Shown here: piece by piece, positions 1 to 10,790 of the stretch
Layout: each line of letters starts with the position of its first letter
Position numbering within the stretch: the first letter of the stretch is position 1
Source of the DNA: Glebionis coronaria
Taxonomy: Eukaryota > Streptophyta > Magnoliopsida > Asterales > Asteraceae
Direction of reading: 5' to 3'
Assembly (NCBI GenBank): GCA_025667525.1
Contig: CM046878.1
Span: 81,984,196-82,048,195, forward strand
DNA length: 64,000 nt
The notes under the pieces: model-generated
What the model was told of the DNA's origin: nothing
Seen by the model: only the letters and a program-made list of their open reading frames with translations
Databases searched by the model: none
Translations under genes and position numbers: made by a program

Positions 1-402
1 ATGGGTGAGTCTAAGTAATGATAAGAATTCCTGGTAACTGTTAGGGTTGGCGAACCGGTTAGGCTGTCGACCTCTGTATTTCTGGTCACGTCCGTTCCGG
101 AGTTTTGATGGTTACTGACTGATAAATTATAAGTACGGTGGTTGGATTACCACCTTTTCTGTCACTTTCCTGACGGTCGTTATCATGACCGTGATTCATG
201 TAACTATTTCTGCTGAGTGGCCGGCTGGTTACCGGTTCTCACTCTTTTGACTGAAAGTTTAGCTGAGTGAATTGTGACACCTAACTGAGAAAGTAAAAGC
301 ATGGAATAGAACGGTAGTATCTGATGATTGAAGCTTATTCTTGTCAGAAATTTCAAATTTATAGTTTTCGTCCTTGCTCTGAAAAGTCTTCATAATATAA
401 AC

Positions 403-545
403 AACATCAGCATCTTATGGAATCTTCAAGGTATCAGCAGCATCAGTATTTGTGAGGTCTTCAAGGTGTTAGCAACATCAGCATCTGGTAAAATCTTCAA
501 CTCACGAGCAGTATCAGCATCTGGTAGAATATTGATAAGCGGAAA
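403..545. repeat. 36-bp tandem repeat, about four units
   Basis: Four imperfect copies of a unit of about 36 bp follow one another, each containing ATCAGCATCT or a close variant and a TCTTCAA-like segment. The period is a multiple of three, which explains the short open frame across it. It lies in the interior of element D. No function is evident. Confidence 0.6.
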
Positions 546-1270
546 TGCCTGAGGTGATTAAGGATCGATTAATGGTACACATGGAGTAAGGTACATGGGG
601 TACACCTGAAATACTGTACGTGAAGTACACGATGAATATTGTTCATGTGGTACCGCTGAAGGTTTGCTGATATGATCGATACTAGTGTAAACCGTCTGAC
701 ACGGTCAACGTAAAATAATTTGATTTAACTGGTTAGCAACTGAACCGAAACGGTTAACATGGCAGGCTGAAAATTTATGCGTAGACTTAACGCTGGTTGT
801 ATAGAGGCTGAAAAGTATGATTAAACGGAGTTTCATCAATGTTCAGTATGAAGACATGATTGATAAAGACCAGAACATGATTTATCATGAAGTAGGATTT
901 TACTGTAATTCTTCTATATCTTAGCATGAAAACATCATCACCTTGCTAAAACGTAATCCTCATAAGGAGACATGAACTTAATCAACATGAAAACGACATC
1001 CACTTGAGAGTACAAACTTGACTGATACAAAGAACATAGAAGAATAATCAACTGAGGTTTAACATCAACTGATGTGGATAGTTATGGTTTAATTCACAGT
1101 ATTCATAGTAGGAATCATGTGACTAAGTAGGGGCGATTCTGGTTCGATCCCTACTTGTAAAAATTTCATGAGAACTGTCATGTATAGAATTTACAATCTG
1201 GGACTAAATATGAATGACCGTAGTCCAATCCATACTTGTCAAAACTTTATAAAATGTCATGATATGAGCA

Positions 1271-1490
1271 AAGGTGAACAACTATGAATCGGTTCGCAAA
1301 ACAACCTTCGACTGAAAAGCATGAAATTTGACCTGAACAATGGTGAACGTTTATGGCTGGTTCACCAAGTAATACTTGACTGAAAACATGAATCTGTCAA
1401 GAGTAAGGATGAACGCCGTTGGGTCGGTTCACCAATACAAAAATCTGAACGGGCAAGGGTGAACGCCTATGGGTCGGTTCACCAAAACAA
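1271..1490. repeat. Repeated GTGAAC…GTTCAC stem-loops in the leader of D
   Basis: Four successive units of roughly 55–65 bp each carry GTGAAC or ATGAAC, a 12–16 base spacer, then GGTTCACC or a variant (GGTTCGC in the first), so most units can fold into a small hairpin. Element B has a related unit in its leader at about 34903–34930. The position in the leader would suit a dimerisation or packaging signal, but that role is inferred. Confidence 0.55.
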
Positions 1491-1705
1491 AATTCGTAGA
1501 AAAGCACATGCGACTAAATATGGCCAATCCTGTACCAACCTTTTACTTAGTCAAAAACTTTAAGAAAACCGACTGATCACTGAAGAAAAGTGACTGATAA
1601 ATGCATGAGAAACATGAAAGATAACAACGTCAAGGATCTGGGAAGTTCCTGGTGACTACCCACTAGTCACAGGTCAAGTTTTAGAGCCTACAGGTCGAAC
1701 CTATG

Positions 1706-1720
1706 GCTCTGATACCATAA
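1706..1720 (-). promoter_or_regulatory. Primer-binding site of element D (initiator Met tRNA)
   Basis: On the minus strand this reads TGGTATCAGAGCCA, complementary to the 3' end of plant initiator methionine tRNA. It lies a few bases inside the LTR that begins at 1724. This fixes the element's orientation (minus) and identifies 1724–4269 as its 5' LTR. Confidence 0.85.
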
Positions 1721-3337
1721 CTGTAACACCCCACTTAGATAAGTGGACCGTTACATGTATTTATGGCATGTCATCAAAGCATAAGGTAAATGTCCTAAAA
1801 CATTAAATGACCATAACGGAAATACCGGAATCAAACATCGGTAATCCAACCTAAGCTCAAAACATGAAAAATAAAATACAGAAGGAAAGGACTAAACAAT
1901 GTCCAAATAAGCAGAATAATGTAAGTACATAAAGTAAGAAGTCTGGATAGCTTCCATCCAAATGCACATGCTCTCAGAATCCTAAGAGCGTCCTGGGGTA
2001 CCTGCCGTTAGAACATGAAAGGGAACTACGGCTGAGCATAACGCTCAGTGAACGGATATAGAGCATGATAAGGAACTACTGAAATGAAACAGATGGTAAA
2101 ATACTGGAGCTGTAAGACTGATAAGTAAAGTTGCAGCGGAAATCTGTGCATAATCTGTAAAGTCTGATTCGTAAATAATAAAGCTGAACTAATATCTGAT
2201 AAATCTGAAAACATGCATTTACTGTATTTTAATTTGCCAGAGCTTATATATGTCACGTGCTGTAACAACCGTGCATGAATGACTGGAGGGGTGACCTCGT
2301 CATGCTGTAGAGGGGTGACCTCTAAATAACTGTGCTGGGTGGAGGGATCAGCTCCAATGTGAAGGATGTAGAGCACACACCACATTCACCCTGATAACTT
2401 GTAACACTTATAAGCCTAGGATGCATCCATACGCCCCACTAATAATACTGATAAAATGGCCAAGCTGAGCTGAGTGGGACGATGCAGGATATCACTCTCC
2501 TGCATGTGAGTCACGACACCGGTGCCTCTAGTGCCGTGGTTACGGTACCTCCGTAACTAGTACATAAACTGGTCGTGCTTGTATATAATGCTCAGGTAAT
2601 TTATTTAGTTATTAACATGATTACTGATCATTTTAAACATATACTGGGGAAAACATTTGGCTGAAAACGGGGAATCCTAATCATGCATAGAAAGGGAGTC
2701 CTCACTGAAAGGACGGAAATCCGTACCTCTTGTCCAGTAACTGATTGTAAGGAAAAACTGAATGACTCCTACTCAGACTTCACAATAGCTACAAGAATAA
2801 GGGACATGAATAAGTTTTCCGATTACTGTTTACTGTTACTGATTCTCACTGTTCTTAACTTGCTTTATTATGTTCCTGTATTGTTGTACTGTTCTGTATA
2901 CAATCTGATAACTCTGATTGTCTTTAAATATTTACTGATTAGTGTATATCCTGTATTTCTAATTGTTGTATATTATACTGTATTCTGATTAGTGTGTCTC
3001 ATGTACTTCTGATTACTGTATTTTACTGTATCTGATATTATAATACTGTTATAAAGAACCTGCTAAAAATAGAACGTTTCCTAATTTATGAAGTTTCCAA
3101 AAATAATTTAACTCATTTAATAATATTATACCCTTTTTAATTTTATAAACTAATTTATCATTATAACTTTAATTTACTAAATAAATCATTTAAAACATTT
3201 ATTTTTAAAAGTGAATTAAACAAGGTATGATTAAATCGTCGTTTTTTTATCCTTATAATTATAGTCCCGAGCCTACCGAGATACCCCGTCTCGTTCGCAC
3301 TAAAACAAATCAATATGTGTATTGAATTCTGCCTACT

Positions 3338-3442
3338 GGAATTAGCGACAAAATTTCTGTCACTAAAACTGTGACTAAAAGCTGTCCAAAATTTGTCATG
3401 AAAACTGCGACAGAAAGTCGTCGCTAAACTGTCGCTAATCCT
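3338..3442. repeat. Small fold-back with TTAGCGACA arms
   Basis: The sequence starts with ATTAGCGACA and ends with TGTCGCTAAT, and further CGACA/TGTCG pairs lie between, giving an imperfect hairpin of about 105 bp inside the LTR of D. It may be a miniature inverted-repeat element that became part of the LTR. No target duplication was found. Confidence 0.45.
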
Positions 3443-3595
3443 GGAATTAAAACTCAACCGAACCCCCTGATTTAATTGCATGTTTTATTCTCTAAACTCA
3501 TCAATTTCGTGATATAAAAGATAAAGAAGAAGGTGATTTACCGATCTACTTGACTAGGGATGAATTACAACACACAAACGAAACAAACACCACTC

Positions 3596-3913
3596 GTTCT
3601 CCTTTTGGTCTGCTGCCGGCGGCCTAATAAGAACACCCCTGTTCTCCTTTTGGTCTGCTGCCGGCGTCATAATAAGAACACTCTCGTTCTCCTTTTGTTC
3701 TGCTGCCGGCGTCATAATAAGAACACTCTCGTTCTTCTTTTCGTATGCTGTCAGCGTCATAATAAGAACACTTCCCGTTCTCCTTTTGGTCTGCTGCCTG
3801 CGTCCTAATAAGAACACTCCTCCGTTCTCCTTTTGCTTTGCTTCTGGCGTCCTAATAAGAACACCCCCGTTCTCCTTTTGGTCTGCTACCGGCGGCCTAA
3901 TAAGAACAACCCT
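3596..3913. repeat. 45-bp minisatellite, seven units, inside LTR of D
   Basis: Seven tandem units begin with GTTCTCCTTTTG-like sequence at 3596, 3641, 3686, 3731, 3777, 3824 and 3869. The spacing is 45, 45, 45, 46, 47 and 45 bp. Each unit contains a variant of CTGCTGCCGGCG and ends with TAATAAGAACAC. The three-fold period leaves both strands open in some frames, but no protein family is recognised. It occupies about the same place in the LTR as the hairpin cluster in element B. Confidence 0.9.
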
Positions 3914-4269
3914 AAAACTTTGTTTTCCTTTGTTTTTCATGAAATGAGAAAAGGGTGTAACCCCTGGTGATTTGTTTACAAGTAAACTGGGCTTAAAGTC
4001 CACCTCTCTTTCATTTGGTTCTAGTTGCGGCCCAAAAAGAAACACAAACACTAATGTTTAACTCGTGTGTTATTATTTCTCGTGAGTTCGTGTCTGAATT
4101 CTCGTGTTAACTCTGAAATGTATTATTCATTTTACTGAAATAATAATCCTTACGTAATATCTGAATAACTAAATTAATTATTTTTCTGAATAATTAATTA
4201 CGTCACGTTTTAAATAAAACAGAGACTATGTATACTTAATGTACTTTGATTTTAAATGCGGGTTTTACA

Positions 4270-4692
4270 GTATACCTTGGTGATAACCTGATTTCATGGT
4301 CTCCGAAGCGACAACCTACACTTTCACGCTCAAGTGCTGAAGCGGAATACCGCGGGGTTGCTAATGTGGTTTCCGAGTCTTGTTGGCTGCGCAATCTTCT
4401 CCTTGAACTACATTGTCCTCTTCAAAAGGCCACTCTTGTTTATTGTGATAATGTGAGTGCCATTTTTCTTTCGGGCAATCCGGTACAACATCAACGTACC
4501 AAACATATCGAGATGGATATTCATTTTGTACGTGAAAAGGTGGCACGTGGTGAAGTTCGCGTTTTACATGTTCCATCCCGCTATCACATTGCCGACATTT
4601 TTACCAAAGGCTTGCCTCGTGTTTTGTTTGATGATTTTCGAGACAGTCTCAGCGTCCGTCCTCCTCCTGCTTCGACTGCGGGGGTCTATTAG
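4270..4692 (+). pseudogene. Copia RNase H C-terminal fragment, cut by element D
   Basis: The first copia-like codon after the LTR of D starts VYLGDNLISWS. It continues with SRSSAEAEYRG, the VYCDNVSAI segment and HIADIFTKGLP, which are hallmarks of the RNase H and tail of Ty1-copia polyproteins. About 140 residues survive, ending at a TAG beside the purine tract GCGGGGG. Protease, integrase and reverse transcriptase are missing because element D inserted here. The catalytic Asp of YCDN and the D of ADIFTK are still present. It cannot be functional alone. Confidence 0.9.
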
Positions 4693-4839
4693 AATATTAG
4701 AATATATCTCTTGTATTATGTATATATGGAATGTATATTGCATCCATAATTATCTTATAGTTAGTTAGGATGGATATGTATTAACTCTTGTATATAAACC
4801 CCTTGGGGATAATGAATGAGACACGATCATTCTCTTACA
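4686..4839 (+). repeat. Short 3' LTR of the truncated copia element
   Basis: Right after the purine tract that ends the copia frame, the sequence begins TATTAGAATATTAG (probably a changed TG start). It contains a TATATAAACCCC promoter box near 4790 and ends CTCTTACA. Sequence homologous to the upstream flank of the right gene copy starts at 4840, which fixes the outer boundary. At about 150 bp it is a very short LTR, as in some small copia lineages. The start is uncertain by a few bases. Confidence 0.65.
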
Positions 4840-5831
4840 CTATGATTCAGTTTTTGTTTAGCCCATTGATTTAATATAATAAAAATCAAGTCTTTATTTA
4901 GTTGGGGGTACCCTTTAGTTGGACTCATCTTTTTTAGCTATTTGTACACTCCATCTTTATAAAAATCGAGTCTTTACTTTTTTTATGCTTTTAGTTTTGG
5001 TTTATAAAAATTACTTATATTTGTTTAGTTAAGTTGGAAATTTTTCTATAAATCTAGATGGAGCAGAAGCAGCTTTCTTGTGGTTCAGTGCATGATGGAA
5101 TTCCTCCCCTTTCGCCGAAATATCAATGGTTGGTTGCTCAGAGCCCTCAACCTGACGAAGATGGTAAAGGAGACCACTTCTTCTACAACATACACGACCC
5201 ACTGTCCTTTTATCGGTGTCAAATCCCCGAGTTGCATAATAGATGTATTCGCGGGAGTTTTCATGGTTGGTTAATTCTCTCTAACGACACTTGTGGTCTC
5301 TTTGGAACCCTGCTACTTCAAACATCATACATCTCCCTCCCTTAGTTTTGACAGATGGGGATTCCACATCTATCAAAGAATGTTGTTTGTCGTTACCGCC
5401 CGACGATCCTAATTCAATTCTACTGCTAACCAGAACAGACAAACCTAACTTCGTTTTTTGCCTGCTAAACCGTGGAAGAAAGAGGTTAAAATGGACCGAG
5501 AAACCATACGGTCCCCAACTCTTGAGAGTAAGCGGGCTTGGCCGTTTTGTACATAGCCTATGTTGTTGCAATGGTAAATTATATGCTTTGAATTCGGACA
5601 CTCGTATACATGGTTTCGTCATTGAGATTGGCATTGTGGTTAAGGATGGAAGAGTTCTGTTTAAACTTATGCTATTTGCGGGATGTCCTCCTGAACTTCC
5701 CAACCGGTGTCATAAATTCGTATCTTTTCTGAGAGGATCTAATACCGAATTGTTCTGCATTACAATAGGTTTTAGATTTGATGTGGAAATGGACACATCA
5801 TTTTCTCTTGTATCTTTACATAAAGTTGATA

Positions 5832-6851
5832 GGGTAAAAACCATACAATACCATCGTATTTATTAAAATGTACCGACTTTAAACACTTACAATTTAATCG
5901 CTAAACATTACCAATGAACTTTAAAATTTATTCCGTTTTTACCAATATAACCGTAAAATGACTGTATTACCCTTAGTTTTTTTAACATAATTACATATAT
6001 GCCATTGACCCTTTCTCTCATCATCTTCAGCCAAACACTATTTGATAAAAATACCACTTTGAGCATCATCTGCATTTCCTTCCTTGTGGGCCCTTAATCT
6101 TATCTTTGTAGTCATCAATGCATGGACTTTAAAATTCATTCTCATGTTTGGTAGCATTGTCCATGAAAATGGAAGTAAAATTAGTCATCTTATCTCTTCT
6201 TAGTTGACTTTCACAAGCATTCATCAGTTATCATTTTGGAATGAAAATCAATTGAAGAAAACCTCCTGCAAATAAATCATTAAAAAAATATACTTTTTAC
6301 CATATATATTATAACAATTCTAGATTAATTTTTGGCATAAATCTTGAACATTGTATAAAAAAGTACCAAGATCGCCATTAATAAGTGTTGTTATTTGTAT
6401 AAAATTGGCAAGACGAAGGATGGCTATTGTTTGATTTCTGAATTTCTGTATTTGAAATCATAAAAGATGTGGCTGGGTTTTCAACTCTTTTAATCTTTTT
6501 AAAATACTTAATCAATTCCAATCAAAGAATCATTTTAGCCACGATATGAAGTTATGTGCTTGTGTTAAACGATTATTGGATTGTTGGTTAATTAACAACT
6601 GCTTTGAGTTGGAAGTTGCAGTTGTGAATCCATAAGGATTATTGGATTGTTGGTCAATATACTTTCTTATATGAGTTTTTTTTTTAATATAAAATGTTAA
6701 AAAAAGACAAAGGTAATATCGTCATTTTAGGGTTATATTGGTAAAGACGAAACAAATTTGAAAGTTTATTGGTAATGTATAGCGATTAAATTGTAAGTGT
6801 TTAAAGTCGGTACATTTTGATAAGTACAATGGTATTGTATAATTTTTACCC
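5832..6851. mobile_element. Non-autonomous Mutator-like element (MULE) in exon 1
   Basis: The ends are long inverted repeats: GGGTAAAAACCATACAATACC at the left and its near-complement ending at 6851, with similarity reaching about 145 bp inward. Flanking 9-bp copies AAGTTGATA (5823–5831) and AAGTTAATA (6852–6860) differ at one base. The 9-bp size and long terminal repeats are typical of Mutator superfamily elements. There is no transposase frame, so it needed help in trans. It splits the coding region between the HKLD and NLEGLK parts seen in the intact copy. Confidence 0.9.
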
Positions 6852-7316
6852 AAGTTAATATGACAGTTTAGACTTGGGAAAATTGGAATGCCTCAAACAT
6901 TGGAACATATTTGGTAAGAGGCCTATAGATATGGAGGAGGAAGAGGTTCACAATATATGGAAAAGTCGTGAAGTATGGGAACAAATGGAAGACCTAAAAG
7001 ATGGTAATTTATTTGTGGATCTTGTTCGTGGTAACTCGGTAGCTTATAGTCCATCGATTGCCTCCGAGTTTGGGGGTAATATACACATTCGTAGCAGAAT
7101 GGGGAAAGTCATATACTCGTACAATCTAAGTGATAGAACAATCTTGCTATCTTCTATGTTTCTTTCTCCGCTGCTACCAACTAGATGTGTCTCAACCTGG
7201 GAATGCTCGTGGGAATGCAGGTACGTAGTATTCTTTTACTTGATTTGCGTGTTTCTATTGTGGGGATGTCTTTACAGCAATAACATTAGATATTATGTGT
7301 GCAGCTAGGGTTCTAA

Positions 7317-7553
7317 ATGTAAAAAAAAAAGTAAAGTAACACCCAACCCGTGGAAGGTTATGGGCCTCAATACTGTCTAGGACAGTGTATGGGGAGGCTG
7401 AAGCGTAGACAACCATACCCCTACGGCCCTACCTAAGGTTTTCGGTTCTATCAAAGATAGAAAAGGACCTCCGGCTCTGCAAGGACTGATTATTGAACCC
7501 TTGACCTCTGTCTCCAGAGACAAGAGCGATAACAAACTGATTCAACCTTGCTA
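7317..7553 (-). mobile_element. SINE-like insertion in the pseudogene intron
   Basis: The left intron is 695 bp and the right one 432 bp. The extra ~235 bp starts with an A10 run at 7321, which is a T tail on the minus strand, and is absent from the right copy. GTTCTAA occurs on both sides (7310–7316 and 7554–7560) as a possible target duplication. On the minus strand it is a compact GC-richer block followed by GTTACTTTAC and a T run, as in plant tRNA-derived SINEs. A clear A box was not found, so the class call is tentative. Confidence 0.55.
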
Positions 7554-9216
7554 GTTCTAATTTTTAACTTTTCATATGGCGCTCTTTCGGACATCTTTGT
7601 TAAGTATTTACACTTTCACCAGCTTTTTGTCTTTCAAACAATTTTTCCATTCATCTTTTTTACCCTTTTCATGTTATCACAATATCACTCAGGAATGAAC
7701 CTTGTTCTTTTTCTATCTTTTCATTGAAATAACCCACACAACTCAAGCGGTTAGGATCCGAAGGTTGTTGAGATTGTGAAGCAGTTGATGACTGGATAAA
7801 TTGTTGAAAAATGGGAGGAAATTAAATTTAGGACCCTTGCTGTACACATCATTTGTACTGTTTTGCTGTATGACAGTACCATTAATTTTACCTCAAAAAA
7901 ATTGATCTTTTGCAGGTTAGCAGTTGCTTATGCTAAATTTAATAAAGAAATATCAGACAAGGACGGTGGGATTGTGGCAAGATTAGTTAATGATAATGAT
8001 GATGTTGAACTTGATGAATCACAACTGCTAATCTTCCATTTGGTGTTTTCGACATGATTATGGAGTTTTGTATTGGCTTGGACTACTTGAACTTTCGTGC
8101 TACATGCAAACGCTGCCATTTAGCAGCGCCTGTTGGTGGAGCAGCATTAAAGAGATTGCAAAATTATTCTTTGCTTTCGCCGTGGCTAATGTTGGCAGAC
8201 AAAAAACGAGGCATTTTCACTTTTGAAGATCCTTTGTACGGTAACAAGTACTTTATGAAAAAACTACATGCTCCAATCAGTGATGGCGAAATATGTTTTT
8301 CTCGTTATGGTTGGTTGTTGTATTACACTGAGCCTGAGCATGGATTGGTGTTTTGTAACCCCTTCACAAATGAGGTACATGATCTTCCCGAGGTAAATGA
8401 TGACATCTATAGTTTATGCTTCTCAGCACCACCAACTTCCCCAGATTGTATGGTTGTTGGATTTGGCTCTAAAGGCATGTACATCCACGTTGTACATGGA
8501 GAACAAACCTGGCGTTTGGTCAGTCGTTTGGTTAGTGTGGACAATGAGGACAATGATGAAACTTCTGCCTTTTATCATCCAACATTCTATGGCCGAGATC
8601 TTTATGCGTTGTGTTTAGACGGACAACTTGGTATTTTCAAAAATTTGGGTCAAGAAGATTACTCTTGGGAGGAAGATGTAGTTGAAGCCCCGAGAAGTTG
8701 CGTCAGATCATATCCCGTAGAACATTTCCTGACTAAATGTGATAAAGATGTGCTACTTGTCTTTGTGGACCATTTTGGAGAATCAATTGAGGTTTTCAGG
8801 CTGAATGATCTCACGAAAGAATGGGAGAAAACAAATGGTTTAGGAAGGCACACGATTTACATCTCTGACAGCGCATGCCTCGGCATTGAAGCCAAAACGC
8901 CGGAAATGGAAGACAAAATCTTCTTTGCAAGATTTTATAATAAGAATGGGAAGGTGGTGTTCTATTCACTCGAAACTGGCATGTATCACACTTTCAATGG
9001 CAAAAACATTGACGAAGGTTTTGAGGATTTTGTCGGAACCAAACTTCCTCTCTACGCCCATGCGTGGATTGAACCCACTTGGGGAGGAGCTATTAAACCT
9101 TTTGCTGTTTGAGTTATTCTAACTTTATGTTAATCGAATTCTTTATGCTAGACGTTACGCTGAACATAGAGTATCTGTGAAGGCCGAGCTTTCAAACAAT
9201 TTTGTTATGGTTTGTA

Positions 9217-9992
9217 TGATGGTTTAAGATCATCATAACAATTATAAAAACCCTAACATAGATCAAAGAGCATACAGCGGAAGCAGATTAACAAGATCTA
9301 TAAATAACACAATTATAATTAATCAAGGCTAGGGTTACATACCTTTTCCTTAGCAGAATGATCACCGGTAAAAATAGATCAAGAACATTACCAGGATGTA
9401 ATCTAAAATAAGATCACACCACGATCTTGTACACACGTGATACGATGAGCTAATCGTGAGTCTAGCACGAACAGAACCGAGCCTTCCAAGTCTATGGAAG
9501 ATCTACCCAACAACCCTAGAGAGGGGCTAGGACTAGATCTAAAATAGCTTATAGAAAATCAAAGAAGAACCCTAATAAGGGTGTGTTTGGCCGGCGGTTA
9601 GAGCAAAGAAAAGAGAGAATGGAGTGAAAAATTATGAGGCTTTAGGTTTGTTTATATACACCTTGGAAAACTTCTCTTCCAAGGTTAAATAAGATAAAGC
9701 AACAAAATCTTTTCCCTTCTCTCTTGTCTCCTCTATTTAGGCCGGATATATTATGTGCTAAAGGGGGTTTCCAGAACTTTCTGACACCTTCTTTTAGCTT
9801 CTTTAATATTCTATAACGATCGTTTAAAACTTAACCTTTAATTACTTAACGGTCGTTAGCTGCAGTTTGATTTAATAAATATAATAAATATATTTAATAA
9901 ATAAATTAACTCTTCACGTAATGTGTGCAATCCCGTGATCTCGAGTTCGATCCTATCACACGACTATCGATTTTAAAGTCCATAAACTTTCA
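9217..9992 (-). repeat. 3' LTR of the copia element
   Basis: Starts TGATGGTTTAAG and ends AAACTTTCA on the plus strand, and has the same length (776 bp) as the other LTR. The purine tract, read on the minus strand as AAGTGGGAGC, lies at 9993–10003, immediately inside it. Confidence 0.95.
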
Positions 9993-10790
9993 GCTCCCAC
10001 TTGGACAAAATTCGAATGTCGTGATCACATTGATTAGCGTCTAGTTACACTAACAATGTCACTAGTACAACTCGAGTAAGGCTTCCTGGACAAAACCTTT
10101 TAATGATATATAATCATTATTATTATCCTCTCATTTCAAATACATTGTTAATAAGGATATGGATCTTAGTCATTCCTTCACTAACTATTCTGTTTCTCGT
10201 TTACGGATATAGTAAGATTACCAAAACACATTTGGGTGTGGCCACACAAACATCTTACTATTCCCCCGAGGGGCCCAGTTGTATTTATACTTCAAAATAA
10301 ATTTTGAAGGAAACAAATCCCATTTCGACTACAAGCAAAACACATGAACTTCGCAACACTTCTGAAAATAACCCTTATGACTACCAGTTACGTTTAGCGT
10401 TAGGTTACCTTACAGAAATGCACTATATTCAATGCAGTTTTCTGGCATCTCAGGTCTAAGGATAACTGTTTATGATTTACTTAATGACAAAGATCCATAA
10501 AGTAAAATCACATAGTTGGGATAAGTCCAATATTTGATCCATCAAATATCATCCAAAATTGACCAATATACTTTCAAGTATACTCTGTCACTATTTTGAA
10601 TTGTCTTAATTTAATAATACTCCCATATTATTAATCGACAACGGACATTTAGAAACATCAAAATGCTCATGGATTAAAACATGTAAAATAGGATACAAAA
10701 TCAAATAACAGACAAATAAACGAAATCCAATCTTTATTTCATCAATTCAATAATGTCTTACATCCTTTATCCAAATACTAATCAACAGAT

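Larger units (their letters stand above)
1..1723 (-). mobile_element. Internal 5' leader of Tekay-like gypsy element D (partial)
   Basis: This is the interior of a Ty3-gypsy element read on the minus strand, starting at the primer-binding site beside the LTR at 1724 and running off the left window edge. It belongs to the same broad family as element B. Around 1496–1555 and 1620–1720 it shares long stretches with the leader of B at 34990–35178, including the tract with the primer-binding site. No gag or pol reading frame is recognisable. The short open frame at 328–552 only spans a 36-bp tandem repeat. The region is either a long untranslated leader or a decayed or non-autonomous interior. Family assignment rests on leader and LTR similarity to B, not on protein domains. 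Confidence 0.7.
1724..4269 (-). repeat. 5' LTR of Tekay-like element D (2.55 kb)
   Basis: On the plus strand the LTR runs from TGTAACACCCC to GCGGGTTTTACA, the same termini as the LTRs of element B. Blocks around 1730–1850 and 2260–2560 are recognisably related to B at 26835–26960 and 27360–27700. The right end abuts a copia coding frame at exactly 4270, so D inserted into that copia element; the expected duplicate would begin with GTATA. The partner LTR is outside the window. Inside are a fold-back at 3338–3442 and a 45-bp minisatellite at 3596–3913. The open frames across the minisatellite are artefacts of its 45-bp period. Confidence 0.8.
5058..9112 (+). pseudogene. DUF295–F-box–DUF295 gene, left copy (pseudogene)
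   Basis: This copy matches the intact right gene (21736–18962) along both exons but is broken. Exon 1 runs from ATG 5058 to a donor at 7221 (CAG|GTACG), and exon 2 from an acceptor at 7915 to a TGA at 9112. Damage includes a one-base loss near 5288, where the frame shifts from the first part to that starting at 5291. A 1020-bp Mutator-like insertion sits at 5832–6851, and a TAG plus a one-base loss follow just after it, at about 6870–6885. Another one-base loss near 8034 lies inside the F-box (CTGCTAATC against CTGCTTAATC). Exon 2 downstream of that is open for 352 residues and still encodes DUF295 motifs, so the decay is fairly recent. The intron is longer than in the right copy because of a SINE-like insert. 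Confidence 0.9.

Noticed and set aside
1130..1160. GGTTCGATCCC and AAGTAGGG…CCCTACTT, suggesting a tRNA gene
   Set aside because: Only a box-B-like string and an 8-bp stem; no acceptor stem or anticodon arm could be built.
3554..4051. Open frames of 82 and 165 residues with repeated peptides across the minisatellite
   Set aside because: The 45-bp repeat period keeps frames open on both strands; no domain, and they lie inside an LTR.
4246..4269. ATG at 4246 as start of the copia fragment
   Set aside because: These eight codons belong to the LTR of element D; the copia sequence begins at 4270.
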